Assembly: GCA_029865405.1 (NCBI GenBank)
Contig: JAOUGZ010000180.1
Coordinates: 1-6,185 of the forward strand
DNA: 6,185 nt
Reading direction: 5' to 3'
Origin: Betaproteobacteria bacterium
Lineage (GTDB): Bacteria; Pseudomonadota; Gammaproteobacteria; Burkholderiales; SG8-39
Each line of letters begins with the position of its first letter. Position 1 is the first letter of the stretch. Below the pieces are notes generated by a model. The model had not been told where the DNA came from and ran no database searches. It saw nothing but the letters and a program-made list of their open reading frames with translations. The position numbers were made by a program, and so were the translations under genes. This document shows, piece after piece, positions 1 through 6,185 of this stretch.

Positions 1-2
1 AC

Positions 3-1634
3 TCGCGTCAGCGGCTGTCGGCCGACCTGGAGACGCTGCGCTCGCATTACCTCGACCAGGGCTATCTCGATTTCAACGTCGAGTCCACCCAGGTGTCGAT
101 CACGCCCGATCGCAAGGACATCTACATCACGGTCAATATCGCCGAGGGCGAGAAGTACACGGTGTCGGATGTGCGCATCGGCGGGCAAACGCTGGTGCCG
201 AAAGAGGAGCTGGAGAAGCTGCTGCGCATCGGACCGGGCGACGTATTCTCCCGGCAGCGGCTCATCGAGTCGCAGAAAGCCATCGCCGACCGTCTCGGCA
301 ACGACGGCTATGCCTTTGCCAATGCCAATGCCGTGCCCGACGTGGACCGCGAAAAGCGCACGGTGGCATTCACGCTCCTCATCGACCCGGGCCGGCGGGT
401 GTACGTGCGCCGCATCAACGTCGTCGGCAACAGCAAGACGCGCGACGAAGTCGTGCGTCGCGAGATGCGCCAGCTCGAGGGCGCCTACTACGACGCGTCC
501 AAGATCCAGCTGTCGCGCCGGCGCATCGACCGCACGCGGTACTTCAGCGAGGTCGCCGTGGACACGGCGCCGGTCGAAGGCCGCCCTGACCAGGTGGATG
601 TCACCTACACCGTAGAGGAGCGCTCCACGGGGGCGCTCGCCCTCGGCGTCGGCTTTTCCACGCTGGACAAGTTCATCCTCTCGGCATCCATCACGCAGCC
701 CAACGTGTTCGGCACCGGCAAGTACCTGGCGCTCGAGCTGAACAGCGGCACCGTCAACCAGGTCTACTCGCTGTCCTACGTCGACCCGTACTACACGGTC
801 GACGGCGTCAGCCGCGGATTCGACGTCTACAAGCGCGAGGTCGATGCCTCATCGCTCGCCACCGGCGCCTACGGCACCAGCACGCTGGGCGGCGGCATCA
901 AGTTCAGCTATCCGCTTTCGGAGCGCGTTACCGTGAGCTTCGGCGCGCTCGCCGAGAGCGTCGAGGTGTTCACCTTCGAGAACAGCTCGCAGATCTACAA
1001 GGATTTCGTCGCAGCCTTCGGCAACAAGTACGGCTATGGCGCCTTCACCACGGCCTGGGCGCGCGACACGCGCGACAGCCTGATCGTCACGACGGACGGC
1101 TGGCTGACGCGGCTGAGCGCGGAGCTGGCCGGGGGCGACCTGCAGTACTACCGGCTGGGTTTCAACCAGCAGTTCTACTGGCCGCTCAGCCGCAGTCTGA
1201 CCCTGTTCCTGAACGCCGACTTCGGCTACGCAAGCGGCAGCGGCGGCAAGCCGCTGCCCTTCTTCAAGAACTACTATGCCGGCGGGCCCGGGACCGTGCG
1301 CGGCTACCAGGATTTCTCGCTCGGGCCGCGCGACGCCCTGGACAACTCGCTGGGCGGTACGCGCCGCGTGGTCGGCAATGCGGAGTTGCTGTTTCCGATG
1401 CCGGGCGCGGCGCAGGACAAGTCGCTGCGGCTCGGCTTGTTCATCGATGCCGGGCAAGTGTACGCGGAGGGCACGCCCGTCGAGCTGTCCGAGCTGCGTT
1501 ATTCGGCCGGCCTCGCGCTCGCCTGGGCCTCGCCGCTCGGGCCCCTGCGCCTGTCCTACGCCACGCCGCTGAACGAGCGCGAGGGCTTCGATCGCGTGCA
1601 GCGGTTACAATTGAAATTCGGAACCTCGTTCTGA
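3..1634 (+). CDS. bamA: Outer membrane protein assembly factor BamA (5'-truncated by window edge)
   Basis: Central Omp85-family subunit of the BAM complex, which folds and inserts beta-barrel proteins into the outer membrane. The reading frame is open to the left edge, so the gene starts upstream. The 543 visible residues lack the signal peptide, POTRA1, POTRA2 and much of POTRA3 (family length is roughly 760-810). Visible residues 1-50 end POTRA3, including [16 protein letters not shown], which matches the E. coli POTRA3 end. POTRA4 is about 51-130 and POTRA5 about 131-208, with [10 protein letters not shown] and a [13 protein letters not shown] end. The 16-strand barrel runs from about 211. 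The conserved loop 6 motif is VRGY at 432-435, where E. coli has VRGF. The last strand ends LQLKFGTSF, with the terminal aromatic expected of an outer-membrane beta-signal. The short loop 6 region and GTSF end look betaproteobacterial. No frameshift is visible. A GTG at 93 is internal, not the start. Identity is certain. Confidence 0.97.
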   Translation, partial: SRQRLSADLETLRSHYLDQGYLDFNVESTQVSITPDRKDIYITVNIAEGEKYTVSDVRIGGQTLVPKEELEKLLRIGPGDVFSRQRLIESQKAIADRLGNDGYAFANANAVPDVDREKRTVAFTLLIDPGRRVYVRRINVVGNSKTRDEVVRREMRQLEGAYYDASKIQLSRRRIDRTRYFSEVAVDTAPVEGRPDQVDVTYTVEERSTGALALGVGFSTLDKFILSASITQPNVFGTGKYLALELNSGTVNQVYSLSYVDPYYTVDGVSRGFDVYKREVDASSLATGAYGTSTLGGGIKFSYPLSERVTVSFGALAESVEVFTFENSSQIYKDFVAAFGNKYGYGAFTTAWARDTRDSLIVTTDGWLTRLSAELAGGDLQYYRLGFNQQFYWPLSRSLTLFLNADFGYASGSGGKPLPFFKNYYAGGPGTVRGYQDFSLGPRDALDNSLGGTRRVVGNAELLFPMPGAAQDKSLRLGLFIDAGQVYAEGTPVELSELRYSAGLALAWASPLGPLRLSYATPLNEREGFDRVQRLQLKFGTSF

Positions 1635-1649
1635 CCTACTGGGCGCTTC

Positions 1650-2174
1650 ATGCAGAAGATCACCGCACGCCTCATCCTGTCGCTCGCACTCGCACTCGCG
1701 CTGCCGGTGTTGCCGGCCGCCGCGCAGACCGAAGGACGTATCGGCTTCGTCAACACGGCGCGCATCCTGCGCGATGCGGTGCCGGCGGTGCGCGCGCAGA
1801 AGAAGATCGAGGCGGAATTCGCCAAGCGTGACCAGGAGCTCGCCAAGACCGCCGAGCAGTTGAAGCGCATGCAGGACGAGCTTGAGCGCCAGGGCGTGAC
1901 CATGCCGGAGAACCAGCGCCGCACCAAAGAGCGGGATTTCAACGACCTGAACCGCGATTTCCAGCGCCGGCAGCGCGAGTTCCGCGAGGATCTCAATCAG
2001 CGCCGCAACGAGGAGCTGGCGCAGGTGGTCGAGCAGGCGAACCGCGTCATCCGCCAGATCGCCGAGCAGGAGAAGTACGACATCATCTTCCAGGACGCCG
2101 TCTACGCGAACCCGCGGATCGACATTACTGACCGGGTGATAAAGGCGCTCGAGGGCAAGCCGCCCGCACGCTGA
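1650..2174 (+). CDS. skp: Periplasmic chaperone Skp/OmpH
   Basis: Skp (OmpH) family protein. In E. coli it forms a trimeric periplasmic holdase that keeps outer-membrane proteins soluble on their way to BamA. The 174-residue product begins with a clear Sec signal peptide: K3 and R7, a hydrophobic core of alternating Leu-Ala at 8-18, and a likely cleavage after AAA (residues 23-25). The mature part starts with the short beta segment GRIGFVNTARIL (29-40). A long, highly charged Glu/Arg/Gln/Lys coiled-coil region follows (about 45-140), then a C-terminal segment YDIIFQDAVYANPRIDITD that closes the core domain. ATG 1650 gives the complete signal peptide and sits 15 nt after bamA. No good Shine-Dalgarno precedes it, so translation is probably helped by ribosomes leaving bamA. 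Adjacency to bamA and lpxD is the conserved order. Identity is near certain. Confidence 0.95.
   Translation: MQKITARLILSLALALALPVLPAAAQTEGRIGFVNTARILRDAVPAVRAQKKIEAEFAKRDQELAKTAEQLKRMQDELERQGVTMPENQRRTKERDFNDLNRDFQRRQREFREDLNQRRNEELAQVVEQANRVIRQIAEQEKYDIIFQDAVYANPRIDITDRVIKALEGKPPAR
1683..1700 (+). repeat. Three in-frame hexamers (ctcgca/ctcgca/ctcgcg) in the skp signal sequence
   Basis: Two exact copies of ctcgca and a third with a final g encode Leu-Ala three times (residues 12-17) in the hydrophobic core of the Skp signal peptide. Gain or loss of a unit would stay in frame and alter only the length of the core. Confidence 0.6.
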
Positions 2175-2175
2175 C

Positions 2176-3216
2176 ATGGCGGGCCCGATTTCCCTCGGCG
2201 AGATCGCATCCAGGCTCGGCGGGCGCGTGGTCGGCGACGCCGGCGTCCTTGTCGAGCAGGTGGCGTCCCTTGAGCGCGCACAGGGGCGCGACATCGCCTT
2301 TTTCTCCAGCGCCCGCTTCAAGGCCCAGTTGACGGCGACGCGGGCGGCGGCCGTGATCCTCGGGCCGCAGGCCGAGCCGCTGACGCGGCTGCCGCGCATC
2401 GTCAGCGACAATCCGTACGCCTACTTCGCCCGCGTCTCGCAACTGCTCAATCCGGCGCCCGCGCCCCGGCCCGGCGTGCATGCGGCGGCGCACGTCGACC
2501 CGCAGGCGCGTGTCGCCGCCAGCGCGCGCATCGACGCCGGCGCCGTGGTCGGCGCGGCGGCGCAGATCGGCGAGCGTGCCTGGATCGGCGCGGGCTGTTA
2601 CATCGGCGACGCGGCCGCAGTCGGGGCCGACAGCCGCCTGCATCCGTCGGTGGTGGTGTACGCGGGCTGCCGCCTCGGCGAGCGCGCCATCGTGCATTCG
2701 GGCGCGGTCATCGGCGCCGACGGCTTCGGCATGGCGCTCGACGCCGGGCGCTGGCTGAAGGTGCCGCAGATCGGGCGCGTGCTGATCGGCGACGACGTCG
2801 AGATCGGCGCCAATACGACGATCGACCGCGGCACCGTGGACGACACCGTGATCGAGGACGGCGTCAAGCTCGACAACCAGGTGCAGATCGGGCACAACTG
2901 CCACATCGGCGCACACACGGCGATGGCGGGATGCGCCGGCGTCGCGGGCAGCGCGCACATCGGCGCGCGCTGCACCCTCGGCGGGGCCGCCGTGGTCCTC
3001 GGTCACCTGCGCCTGTGCGACGACGTGCACGTGTCGGCCGCTACCGTCATCACGCGCTCGATCCGCAAGCCTGGCACCTATACGGGCCTGTATCCCTTCG
3101 ACGAAAACGCCGCCTGGGCGCGCAATGCCGCGCTGCTGCGGCACCTGGCCGAGCGCGGCGAGCGGGCCGGCGCGCGCGCGCCGCGCGGCACAAAAAGGAA
3201 AAAACGCGATGACTGA
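2176..3216 (+). CDS. lpxD: UDP-3-O-acylglucosamine N-acyltransferase LpxD
   Basis: Third step of lipid A synthesis in the cytoplasm: transfers a 3-hydroxyacyl chain from ACP to the 2-amine of UDP-3-O-acyl-glucosamine. The 346-residue length fits the family (E. coli 341). The N-terminal uridine-binding-type domain spans about 1-98, with [10 protein letters not shown] at 39-48. A left-handed beta-helix of hexapeptide repeats follows (about 99-300), containing [10 protein letters not shown] and [11 protein letters not shown], then a C-terminal helical part. The catalytic His is H240 in QIGHNCHIG, equivalent to E. coli H239; H277 in LGHL matches E. coli H276. Residue 291, at the position of E. 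coli Met290, is Val. The last residues are very basic (TKRKKRDD) and are encoded by the A-rich fabZ ribosome-binding region. ATG 2176 lies 1 nt after the skp stop without its own Shine-Dalgarno, suggesting coupling. The 3' end overlaps fabZ by 8 nt. Confidence 0.97.
   Translation: MAGPISLGEIASRLGGRVVGDAGVLVEQVASLERAQGRDIAFFSSARFKAQLTATRAAAVILGPQAEPLTRLPRIVSDNPYAYFARVSQLLNPAPAPRPGVHAAAHVDPQARVAASARIDAGAVVGAAAQIGERAWIGAGCYIGDAAAVGADSRLHPSVVVYAGCRLGERAIVHSGAVIGADGFGMALDAGRWLKVPQIGRVLIGDDVEIGANTTIDRGTVDDTVIEDGVKLDNQVQIGHNCHIGAHTAMAGCAGVAGSAHIGARCTLGGAAVVLGHLRLCDDVHVSAATVITRSIRKPGTYTGLYPFDENAAWARNAALLRHLAERGERAGARAPRGTKRKKRDD
3169..3182. repeat. Perfect GC-only palindrome at the lpxD 3' end
   Basis: The 14 bases ggcgcgcgcgcgcc equal their own reverse complement and include a (CG)5 alternating run. 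They encode part of the Arg/Ala-rich LpxD tail and lie just upstream of the A-rich fabZ ribosome-binding region. In RNA the stretch could pair with itself or with neighbouring GC runs. In DNA, alternating CG is slippage-prone. Any function is inference. Confidence 0.5.
3195..3199 (+). promoter_or_regulatory. fabZ ribosome-binding site (aagga)
   Basis: The sequence aagga lies 9 nt before ATG 3209, inside an A-rich island at 3190-3204 in otherwise GC-rich DNA. It is one of the clearest Shine-Dalgarno matches in the window. It favours ATG 3209 as the fabZ start over ATG 3218 (18 nt away) and over the in-frame ATG at 3125 upstream. Confidence 0.75.
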
Positions 3217-3661
3217 GATGGACGCGCTGCAAGTCCTGCAATACCTGCCGCAGCGCTATCCGCTGCTGATGATCGACCGCGTGCTCGAATGCGAGCCGGG
3301 CAAGCGCATCCTCGCGCTGAAGAACGTCACCAACAACGAGCCGCATTTCACCGGGCACTTCCCCGGCCGGCCGATCATGCCGGGCGTGCTGATTCTCGAG
3401 GCGATGGCGCAGGCGGCGGGCATCCTCGTCTTTCGCACGCGCGGCGACAAGCCGGACGCGAACACCGTCTACTACTACGCGGGCATCGACGAGGCGCGCT
3501 TCAAGAAGCCGGTGGTGCCCGGCGACCGCCTCGAGATCGAGGCCACGATCCTCGCGCACAAGCGCATGATCTGGAAATTCTCCTGCGTGGCGCGCGTCGA
3601 CGGCGCGGTGGCGACGGAAGCGGTGATCCTGTGCACCGAGCGCATCCAGGGGCGGGAGTGA
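3209..3661 (+). CDS. fabZ: 3-hydroxyacyl-[acyl-carrier-protein] dehydratase FabZ
   Basis: Cytosolic hot-dog-fold dehydratase of type II fatty-acid synthesis. It converts 3-hydroxyacyl-ACP to trans-2-enoyl-ACP and so competes with LpxA and LpxD for the same substrates. From ATG 3209 the product is 150 residues, normal for the family. It opens with [20 protein letters not shown], which covers the conserved YPxLxIDR element. The active-site stretch [16 protein letters not shown] contains the catalytic His (H50), and the catalytic Glu is E64 in LEAMAQ. The frame is open upstream to an ATG at 3125, but that extension (28 residues, Arg/Ala/Cys-rich) reads lpxD out of frame and resembles no FabZ. 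The aagga site at 3195-3199 supports 3209. fabZ overlaps lpxD by 8 nt and lpxA by 4 nt, implying tight co-translation. Its position between lpxD and lpxA is conserved in proteobacteria. Confidence 0.96.
   Translation: MTEMDALQVLQYLPQRYPLLMIDRVLECEPGKRILALKNVTNNEPHFTGHFPGRPIMPGVLILEAMAQAAGILVFRTRGDKPDANTVYYYAGIDEARFKKPVVPGDRLEIEATILAHKRMIWKFSCVARVDGAVATEAVILCTERIQGRE
3648..3652 (+). promoter_or_regulatory. lpxA ribosome-binding site (agggg)
   Basis: The sequence agggg, inside the last fabZ codons, lies 5 nt before GTG 3658. It supports this non-ATG start, which also gives the family's usual N-terminus. Confidence 0.6.
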
Positions 3662-4440
3662 GCGCGGCGCAAGTCCATCCCAGCGCCATCGTGCACGCGG
3701 GCGCAAAGCTGGCGCCGGGCGTCGAGGTGGGCGCCTACTCGATCCTCGGCGAGCACGTCGAAGTGGGCGCGGGCAGCTGGATCGGGCCGCACGTGGTGCT
3801 CGACGGCCGGGTGCGCATCGGCCGCAACAACCGCATCTACCAGTTCGCCTCCATCGGCGCGCCGCCGCAGGACAAGAAGTACGCCGGCGAGGCCACCTCG
3901 GTCGAGATCGGCGACGGCAACACGATCCGCGAGTACGTCACCATCAATCGCGGCACCGCGCGCGACGTCGGCGTGACGCGCGTCGGCAACGACAACTGGA
4001 TCATGGCCTACGTGCACTTGGCCCACGACTGCCAGATCGGCAGCCAGACCATCTTCGCCAACGCCTGCGAGCTTGCGGGCCACGTGCACGTGGGCGACTG
4101 GGCGATCCTGGGCGCAACCACCCTGGTGCACCAGTTCGTGCATATCGGCGCGCATAGCTTCACCGGCATGGGCACCTACCTGCCGCAGGACCTGCCGCCC
4201 TACGTCATGGCCGCGGGCAACATGGCAAAGCCCTACGGCATCAACAGCGAAGGCCTGCGCCGGCGCGGATTCAGCGCGGACACCATTGCGCGCATCAAGC
4301 GCGCCTACCGCACCCTGTACCGGGCAGGATTGAGCCTGGAGGAGGCGAAGCGCGATCTCGCGAGTCAGGCGGCGGACTGCCCGGAAGTCGCGGCACTCGT
4401 CGATTTCCTGGCGCGCTCCAGGCGCGGTTTCATCCGCTAG
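3658..4440 (+). CDS. lpxA: UDP-N-acetylglucosamine O-acyltransferase LpxA
   Basis: First step of lipid A synthesis: transfers 3-hydroxyacyl from ACP to the 3-OH of UDP-GlcNAc in the cytoplasm. From GTG 3658 the product is 260 residues (E. coli 262) and begins [17 protein letters not shown], aligning with the E. coli N-terminus. The left-handed beta-helix of I-G-x hexapeptides fills about 1-190, and the C-terminal helical part ends [11 protein letters not shown], as expected. The catalytic His is H123 in VHLAHDC (E. coli H125). H120, H142, H158 and R202 match E. coli H122, H144, H160 and R204. Position 171, equivalent to the E. coli chain-length residue Gly173, is Met, as in Pseudomonas aeruginosa (AHSFTGMG here, AHSFSGMG there from memory), suggesting preference for C10 rather than C14. 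The start overlaps the fabZ stop as GTGA. An open frame continues upstream of 3658 inside fabZ but has no LpxA-like content. Confidence 0.97.
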   Translation: MSAAQVHPSAIVHAGAKLAPGVEVGAYSILGEHVEVGAGSWIGPHVVLDGRVRIGRNNRIYQFASIGAPPQDKKYAGEATSVEIGDGNTIREYVTINRGTARDVGVTRVGNDNWIMAYVHLAHDCQIGSQTIFANACELAGHVHVGDWAILGATTLVHQFVHIGAHSFTGMGTYLPQDLPPYVMAAGNMAKPYGINSEGLRRRGFSADTIARIKRAYRTLYRAGLSLEEAKRDLASQAADCPEVAALVDFLARSRRGFIR

Positions 4441-4444
4441 CGCC

Positions 4445-5605
4445 GTGAGCGCAGGCACGAACCACATCGCCATGGTGGCCGGTGAGGCCTCCGGCGACCA
4501 GCTCGGCGCCCACCTCATCGCCGCCTTGAAGGCGCGGCGGCCGCAGTTGCGCTTCGCCGGCATCGGCGGCCCGCGCATGGCGGCGCAGGGCTTCGAGGTC
4601 CGCGTGCCGATGGACCGGCTCGCCGTGCGCGGCTACGTGGAAGCGCTGCGCCATTACCGCGCGATCATGCGCATCCGCGCCCAGTTCGGCGACGCCCTGC
4701 TGCAGGACCGGCCGGGCCTGTTCATCGGCGTGGACGCGTCCGATTTCAATCTCGACCTGGAGCACCGCCTCAAGCAGGCGGGCGTTCCGGCCGTGCACTA
4801 CGTCAGCCCGTCGGTGTGGGCGTGGCGGCGCTGGCGCGTGCGGCGCGTCGCGCGTTCGGCGACCCACCTGCTAGCCATGTTTCCGTTCGAGGCCGCGCTG
4901 TACGAGAAGTCCGGCCTGCCCGTGACTTACGTCGGCCATCCGCTTGCCGACATCATTCCCCTGAACGTCGACAAGGCGCTCGCCAAATCGCAATTGCGCC
5001 TGCCGCCGCGCAAGCTGGTCATCGCGCTCCTGCCCGGCAGCCGGCGCTCCGAGCTCGAGCACATGGCCGAGGCGTTCATTCTCGCCGCGCACCGCTTGCG
5101 CCAGGAAGTCGCGGACGTGCACTTTGTCTGCCCCCTCGCCACGCGGGAAACGCGTGACCTGTTCGAAGCTAGCTTGCACGCGCACGAACGCACGGATCTG
5201 CCCCTGACCCTGCTCTTCGGCCACTCGCACGAGGCGCTCGCGGCCGCCGACCTGGCGCTGGTGGCGAGCGGCACGGCGACGCTGGAAGCCGCGCTCTTCA
5301 AGACGCCCATGGTGATCACGTACCGCCAATCGCCGCTGTCATGGGCGCTGCAGCGGCAGATGCTGTACCTGCCCTACATCGGCATGCCGAACATCCTTGC
5401 CGGCGAACGACTGGTGCCCGAACTCATCCAGGGCCGGGCGACGCCGGCAGCGCTGGCGGCGGCGCTGCTCGATCTGCTGCGCGATACCGCGCTGCAGGCG
5501 CGCCAGGTGCAGAGGTTCCACGAGATGCATGCGCTGCTCAGGCAGGACAATGCGCAGAAAGCAGCGGACGCCGTTCTCGGCGTGCTCGACGCCGGCCGTG
5601 CCTGA
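4445..5605 (+). CDS. lpxB: Lipid-A-disaccharide synthase LpxB
   Basis: GT19-family glycosyltransferase at the inner face of the cytoplasmic membrane. It joins UDP-2,3-diacylglucosamine and lipid X (2,3-diacylglucosamine-1-phosphate) into the beta-1',6 disaccharide of lipid A. The 386-residue length fits (E. coli 382). Motifs in order: [11 protein letters not shown] (11-21, with E14 equivalent to E. coli E15), [11 protein letters not shown], then [11 protein letters not shown] with D97 matching the catalytic D98. [11 protein letters not shown], a VGHPLAD segment, [11 protein letters not shown] (donor-site Arg region), [11 protein letters not shown] and GMPNILAGE follow. E. coli has APDF where this protein has ASDF. 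GTG 4445 is chosen because it leaves the usual short leader before VAGEASGD; the next ATG (4472) would start right at that motif. It lies 4 nt after the lpxA stop with no convincing Shine-Dalgarno, so it probably relies on ribosomes from lpxA. The 3' end overlaps rnhB by 8 nt. Confidence 0.97.
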   Translation: MSAGTNHIAMVAGEASGDQLGAHLIAALKARRPQLRFAGIGGPRMAAQGFEVRVPMDRLAVRGYVEALRHYRAIMRIRAQFGDALLQDRPGLFIGVDASDFNLDLEHRLKQAGVPAVHYVSPSVWAWRRWRVRRVARSATHLLAMFPFEAALYEKSGLPVTYVGHPLADIIPLNVDKALAKSQLRLPPRKLVIALLPGSRRSELEHMAEAFILAAHRLRQEVADVHFVCPLATRETRDLFEASLHAHERTDLPLTLLFGHSHEALAAADLALVASGTATLEAALFKTPMVITYRQSPLSWALQRQMLYLPYIGMPNILAGERLVPELIQGRATPAALAAALLDLLRDTALQARQVQRFHEMHALLRQDNAQKAADAVLGVLDAGRA

Positions 5606-6170
5606 GCGCCTGGTGTGCGGCGTGGACGAGGCCGGCCGCGGGCCGATCGCGGGTCCCGTATTCGCGGCCGCGGTGCTCCTCGATCCGTCGCGTCCGATCG
5701 CCGGGTTGCGGGACTCCAAGCAGCTTTCGGCCCAGCGCCGCCAGGCGCTCGCCGGTTCAATCCGCGGCGCCGCGCTGTCCTGGGCGGTGGCCAGTGCCAG
5801 CGTCGAGGAAATCGACCGGCTCAATATCCTGCAGGCGTCCCTTCTGGCGATGCGACGCGCCGTGGAAGCACTCGGCGTTGCCCCCGAGGAGGCCTGGGTC
5901 GATGGCAATCGCTGCCCGGCGCTGGCCTGCGCCGTGCGCGCCGTCGTAGGGGGCGACCGCAAGGTGCCGCAGATCTCGGCTGCGTCGATCCTCGCCAAGA
6001 CCGCGCGCGATGCGGAAATGCTGCGCCTGCATGCCCAGTACCCGGCCTACGGGCTCGACCGGCACAAGGGCTACCCGACCCCCGAGCACCTGGCGCTGCT
6101 CGCACGCCATGGCGCCAGCGCCATTCACCGGCGCACGTTTGCGCCGGTGCGCCAGGTACTGCAGGCATGA
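5598..6170 (+). CDS. rnhB: Ribonuclease HII
   Basis: Cytosolic type 2 RNase H, which nicks the RNA strand of RNA/DNA hybrids and starts removal of single ribonucleotides misincorporated in DNA. From GTG 5598 the product is 190 residues (E. coli 198). It opens with the hallmark [15 protein letters not shown], giving catalytic D10 and E11. [17 protein letters not shown] (third acidic residue D102) and [15 protein letters not shown] (D138, the probable fourth) follow. The family end is also present: [10 protein letters not shown], then [15 protein letters not shown] 5598 gives the short leader VPERL before the motif; a GTG at 5613 would leave almost none. No Shine-Dalgarno is evident, and the start lies 8 nt inside lpxB, so coupled translation is likely. 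Pairing with lpxB is conserved although the function is unrelated to LPS. Identity is near certain; the exact start is slightly less so. Confidence 0.95.
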   Translation: MPERLVCGVDEAGRGPIAGPVFAAAVLLDPSRPIAGLRDSKQLSAQRRQALAGSIRGAALSWAVASASVEEIDRLNILQASLLAMRRAVEALGVAPEEAWVDGNRCPALACAVRAVVGGDRKVPQISAASILAKTARDAEMLRLHAQYPAYGLDRHKGYPTPEHLALLARHGASAIHRRTFAPVRQVLQA

Positions 6171-6185
6171 GCCCGTTGCGCGCCA
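6167..6185 (+). CDS. First codons of a probable next operon gene (truncated by window edge)
   Basis: ATG 6167 overlaps the rnhB stop as ATGA and is preceded by aggt at 6154-6157 with 9 nt spacing. This is the same junction style as elsewhere in the operon. Only six codons are visible (MSPLRA), too few to identify. In betaproteobacteria such as Burkholderia the gene after rnhB is, as I recall, a SpoU/TrmH-family RNA methyltransferase; that would fit but is inference from gene order. The residues do not resemble the start of DnaE, which follows rnhB in enterobacteria. Confidence 0.4.

Noticed and set aside
93..95. GTG 93 as the start of bamA
   Set aside because: The frame stays open to the left edge, and the residues before it match the end of BamA POTRA3, so this GTG codes an internal Val.
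1635..1649. Promoter or terminator between bamA and skp
   Set aside because: The 15 nt gap contains no stem-loop or T-run and is too short for a promoter. I see no convincing -35/-10 in the bamA end either.
1605..2411. Antisense open frame (268 codons) opposite skp
   Set aside because: Leu-rich composition is the complement of the Glu/Gln/Lys/Arg coiled-coil codons of skp. No domain or start signal seen.
2125..3144. Long antisense open frame (339 codons) opposite lpxD
   Set aside because: Mirror of a GC-rich gene with strong third-position bias. The His/Asp/Arg/Ala-rich product looks like reverse-read hexapeptide repeats, has no recognisable domain, and lpxD on the + strand is unmistakable.
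3161..3204. Intrinsic terminator after lpxD (GC stem plus homopolymer)
   Set aside because: The run after the stem is A, not T, on the + strand. On the - strand the T run precedes the stem. Neither orientation gives a stem followed by a U-tract, and fabZ begins at once.
3125..3208. In-frame ATG 3125 as the fabZ start
   Set aside because: Adds 28 residues unlike any FabZ N-terminus and would lie deep within lpxD, whereas ATG 3209 has a good ribosome-binding site.
3289..3657. Open frame extending lpxA upstream by 123 codons inside fabZ
   Set aside because: The upstream part is Arg/Ala/Gly-rich and reads fabZ out of frame. GTG 3658, with agggg 5 nt before it, gives the normal LpxA N-terminus and length.
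3475..4578. Long antisense open frame (367 codons) across fabZ, lpxA and lpxB
   Set aside because: Spans three well-identified genes on the opposite strand, with low-complexity Ala/Arg/Val/His composition. A GC-rich shadow.
1..6185. Novel defence system, mobile element, CRISPR array or RNA gene
   Set aside because: Essentially every base belongs to a recognised housekeeping gene in conserved order. No direct-repeat arrays, terminal inverted repeats, transposase motifs or tRNA-like folds were noticed.

Overview
The window is an ordinary, well-conserved piece of a Gram-negative chromosome: the outer-membrane biogenesis and lipid A operon bamA-skp-lpxD-fabZ-lpxA-lpxB-rnhB, all on the + strand. 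The DNA is strongly GC-rich. The BamA barrel, with its short loop 6 region and C-terminal ...GTSF, and the Skp sequence resemble betaproteobacterial versions as I remember them. What follows rnhB is not the start of dnaE, which comes next in enterobacteria. I therefore infer a betaproteobacterium (Burkholderiales, Rhodocyclales or Nitrosomonadales-like), but cannot name a genus.

Layout: the 3' two-thirds of bamA (3-1634, cut by the left edge) is followed after 15 nt by skp (1650-2174). After 1 nt comes lpxD (2176-3216), which overlaps fabZ (3209-3661) by 8 nt. fabZ overlaps lpxA (3658-4440) by 4 nt. After 4 nt comes lpxB (4445-5605), which overlaps rnhB (5598-6170) by 8 nt. rnhB overlaps the first codons of a further ORF (6167 to the right edge) by an ATGA junction. 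There is essentially no intergenic DNA, so promoters and terminators must lie outside the window, or inside coding sequence where I cannot recognise them.

How the genes work together: BamA is the outer-membrane insertase, and Skp is the periplasmic chaperone that delivers unfolded porins to it. LpxA, LpxD and LpxB are three of the early enzymes of lipid A synthesis (LpxC and LpxH lie elsewhere). FabZ draws on the same 3-hydroxyacyl-ACP pool that LpxA and LpxD consume, so the operon links outer-membrane protein assembly, LPS assembly and fatty-acid elongation. rnhB (RNase HII) is a genome-maintenance passenger.

I found no undescribed system. The observations most worth a second look are two residues that bear on acyl-chain length: Met171 in LpxA (Pseudomonas-like, predicting a C10 ester-linked chain) and Val291 in LpxD. 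A third is an A-rich island in GC-rich DNA that acts both as the fabZ ribosome-binding region and as the codons for a basic LpxD tail.
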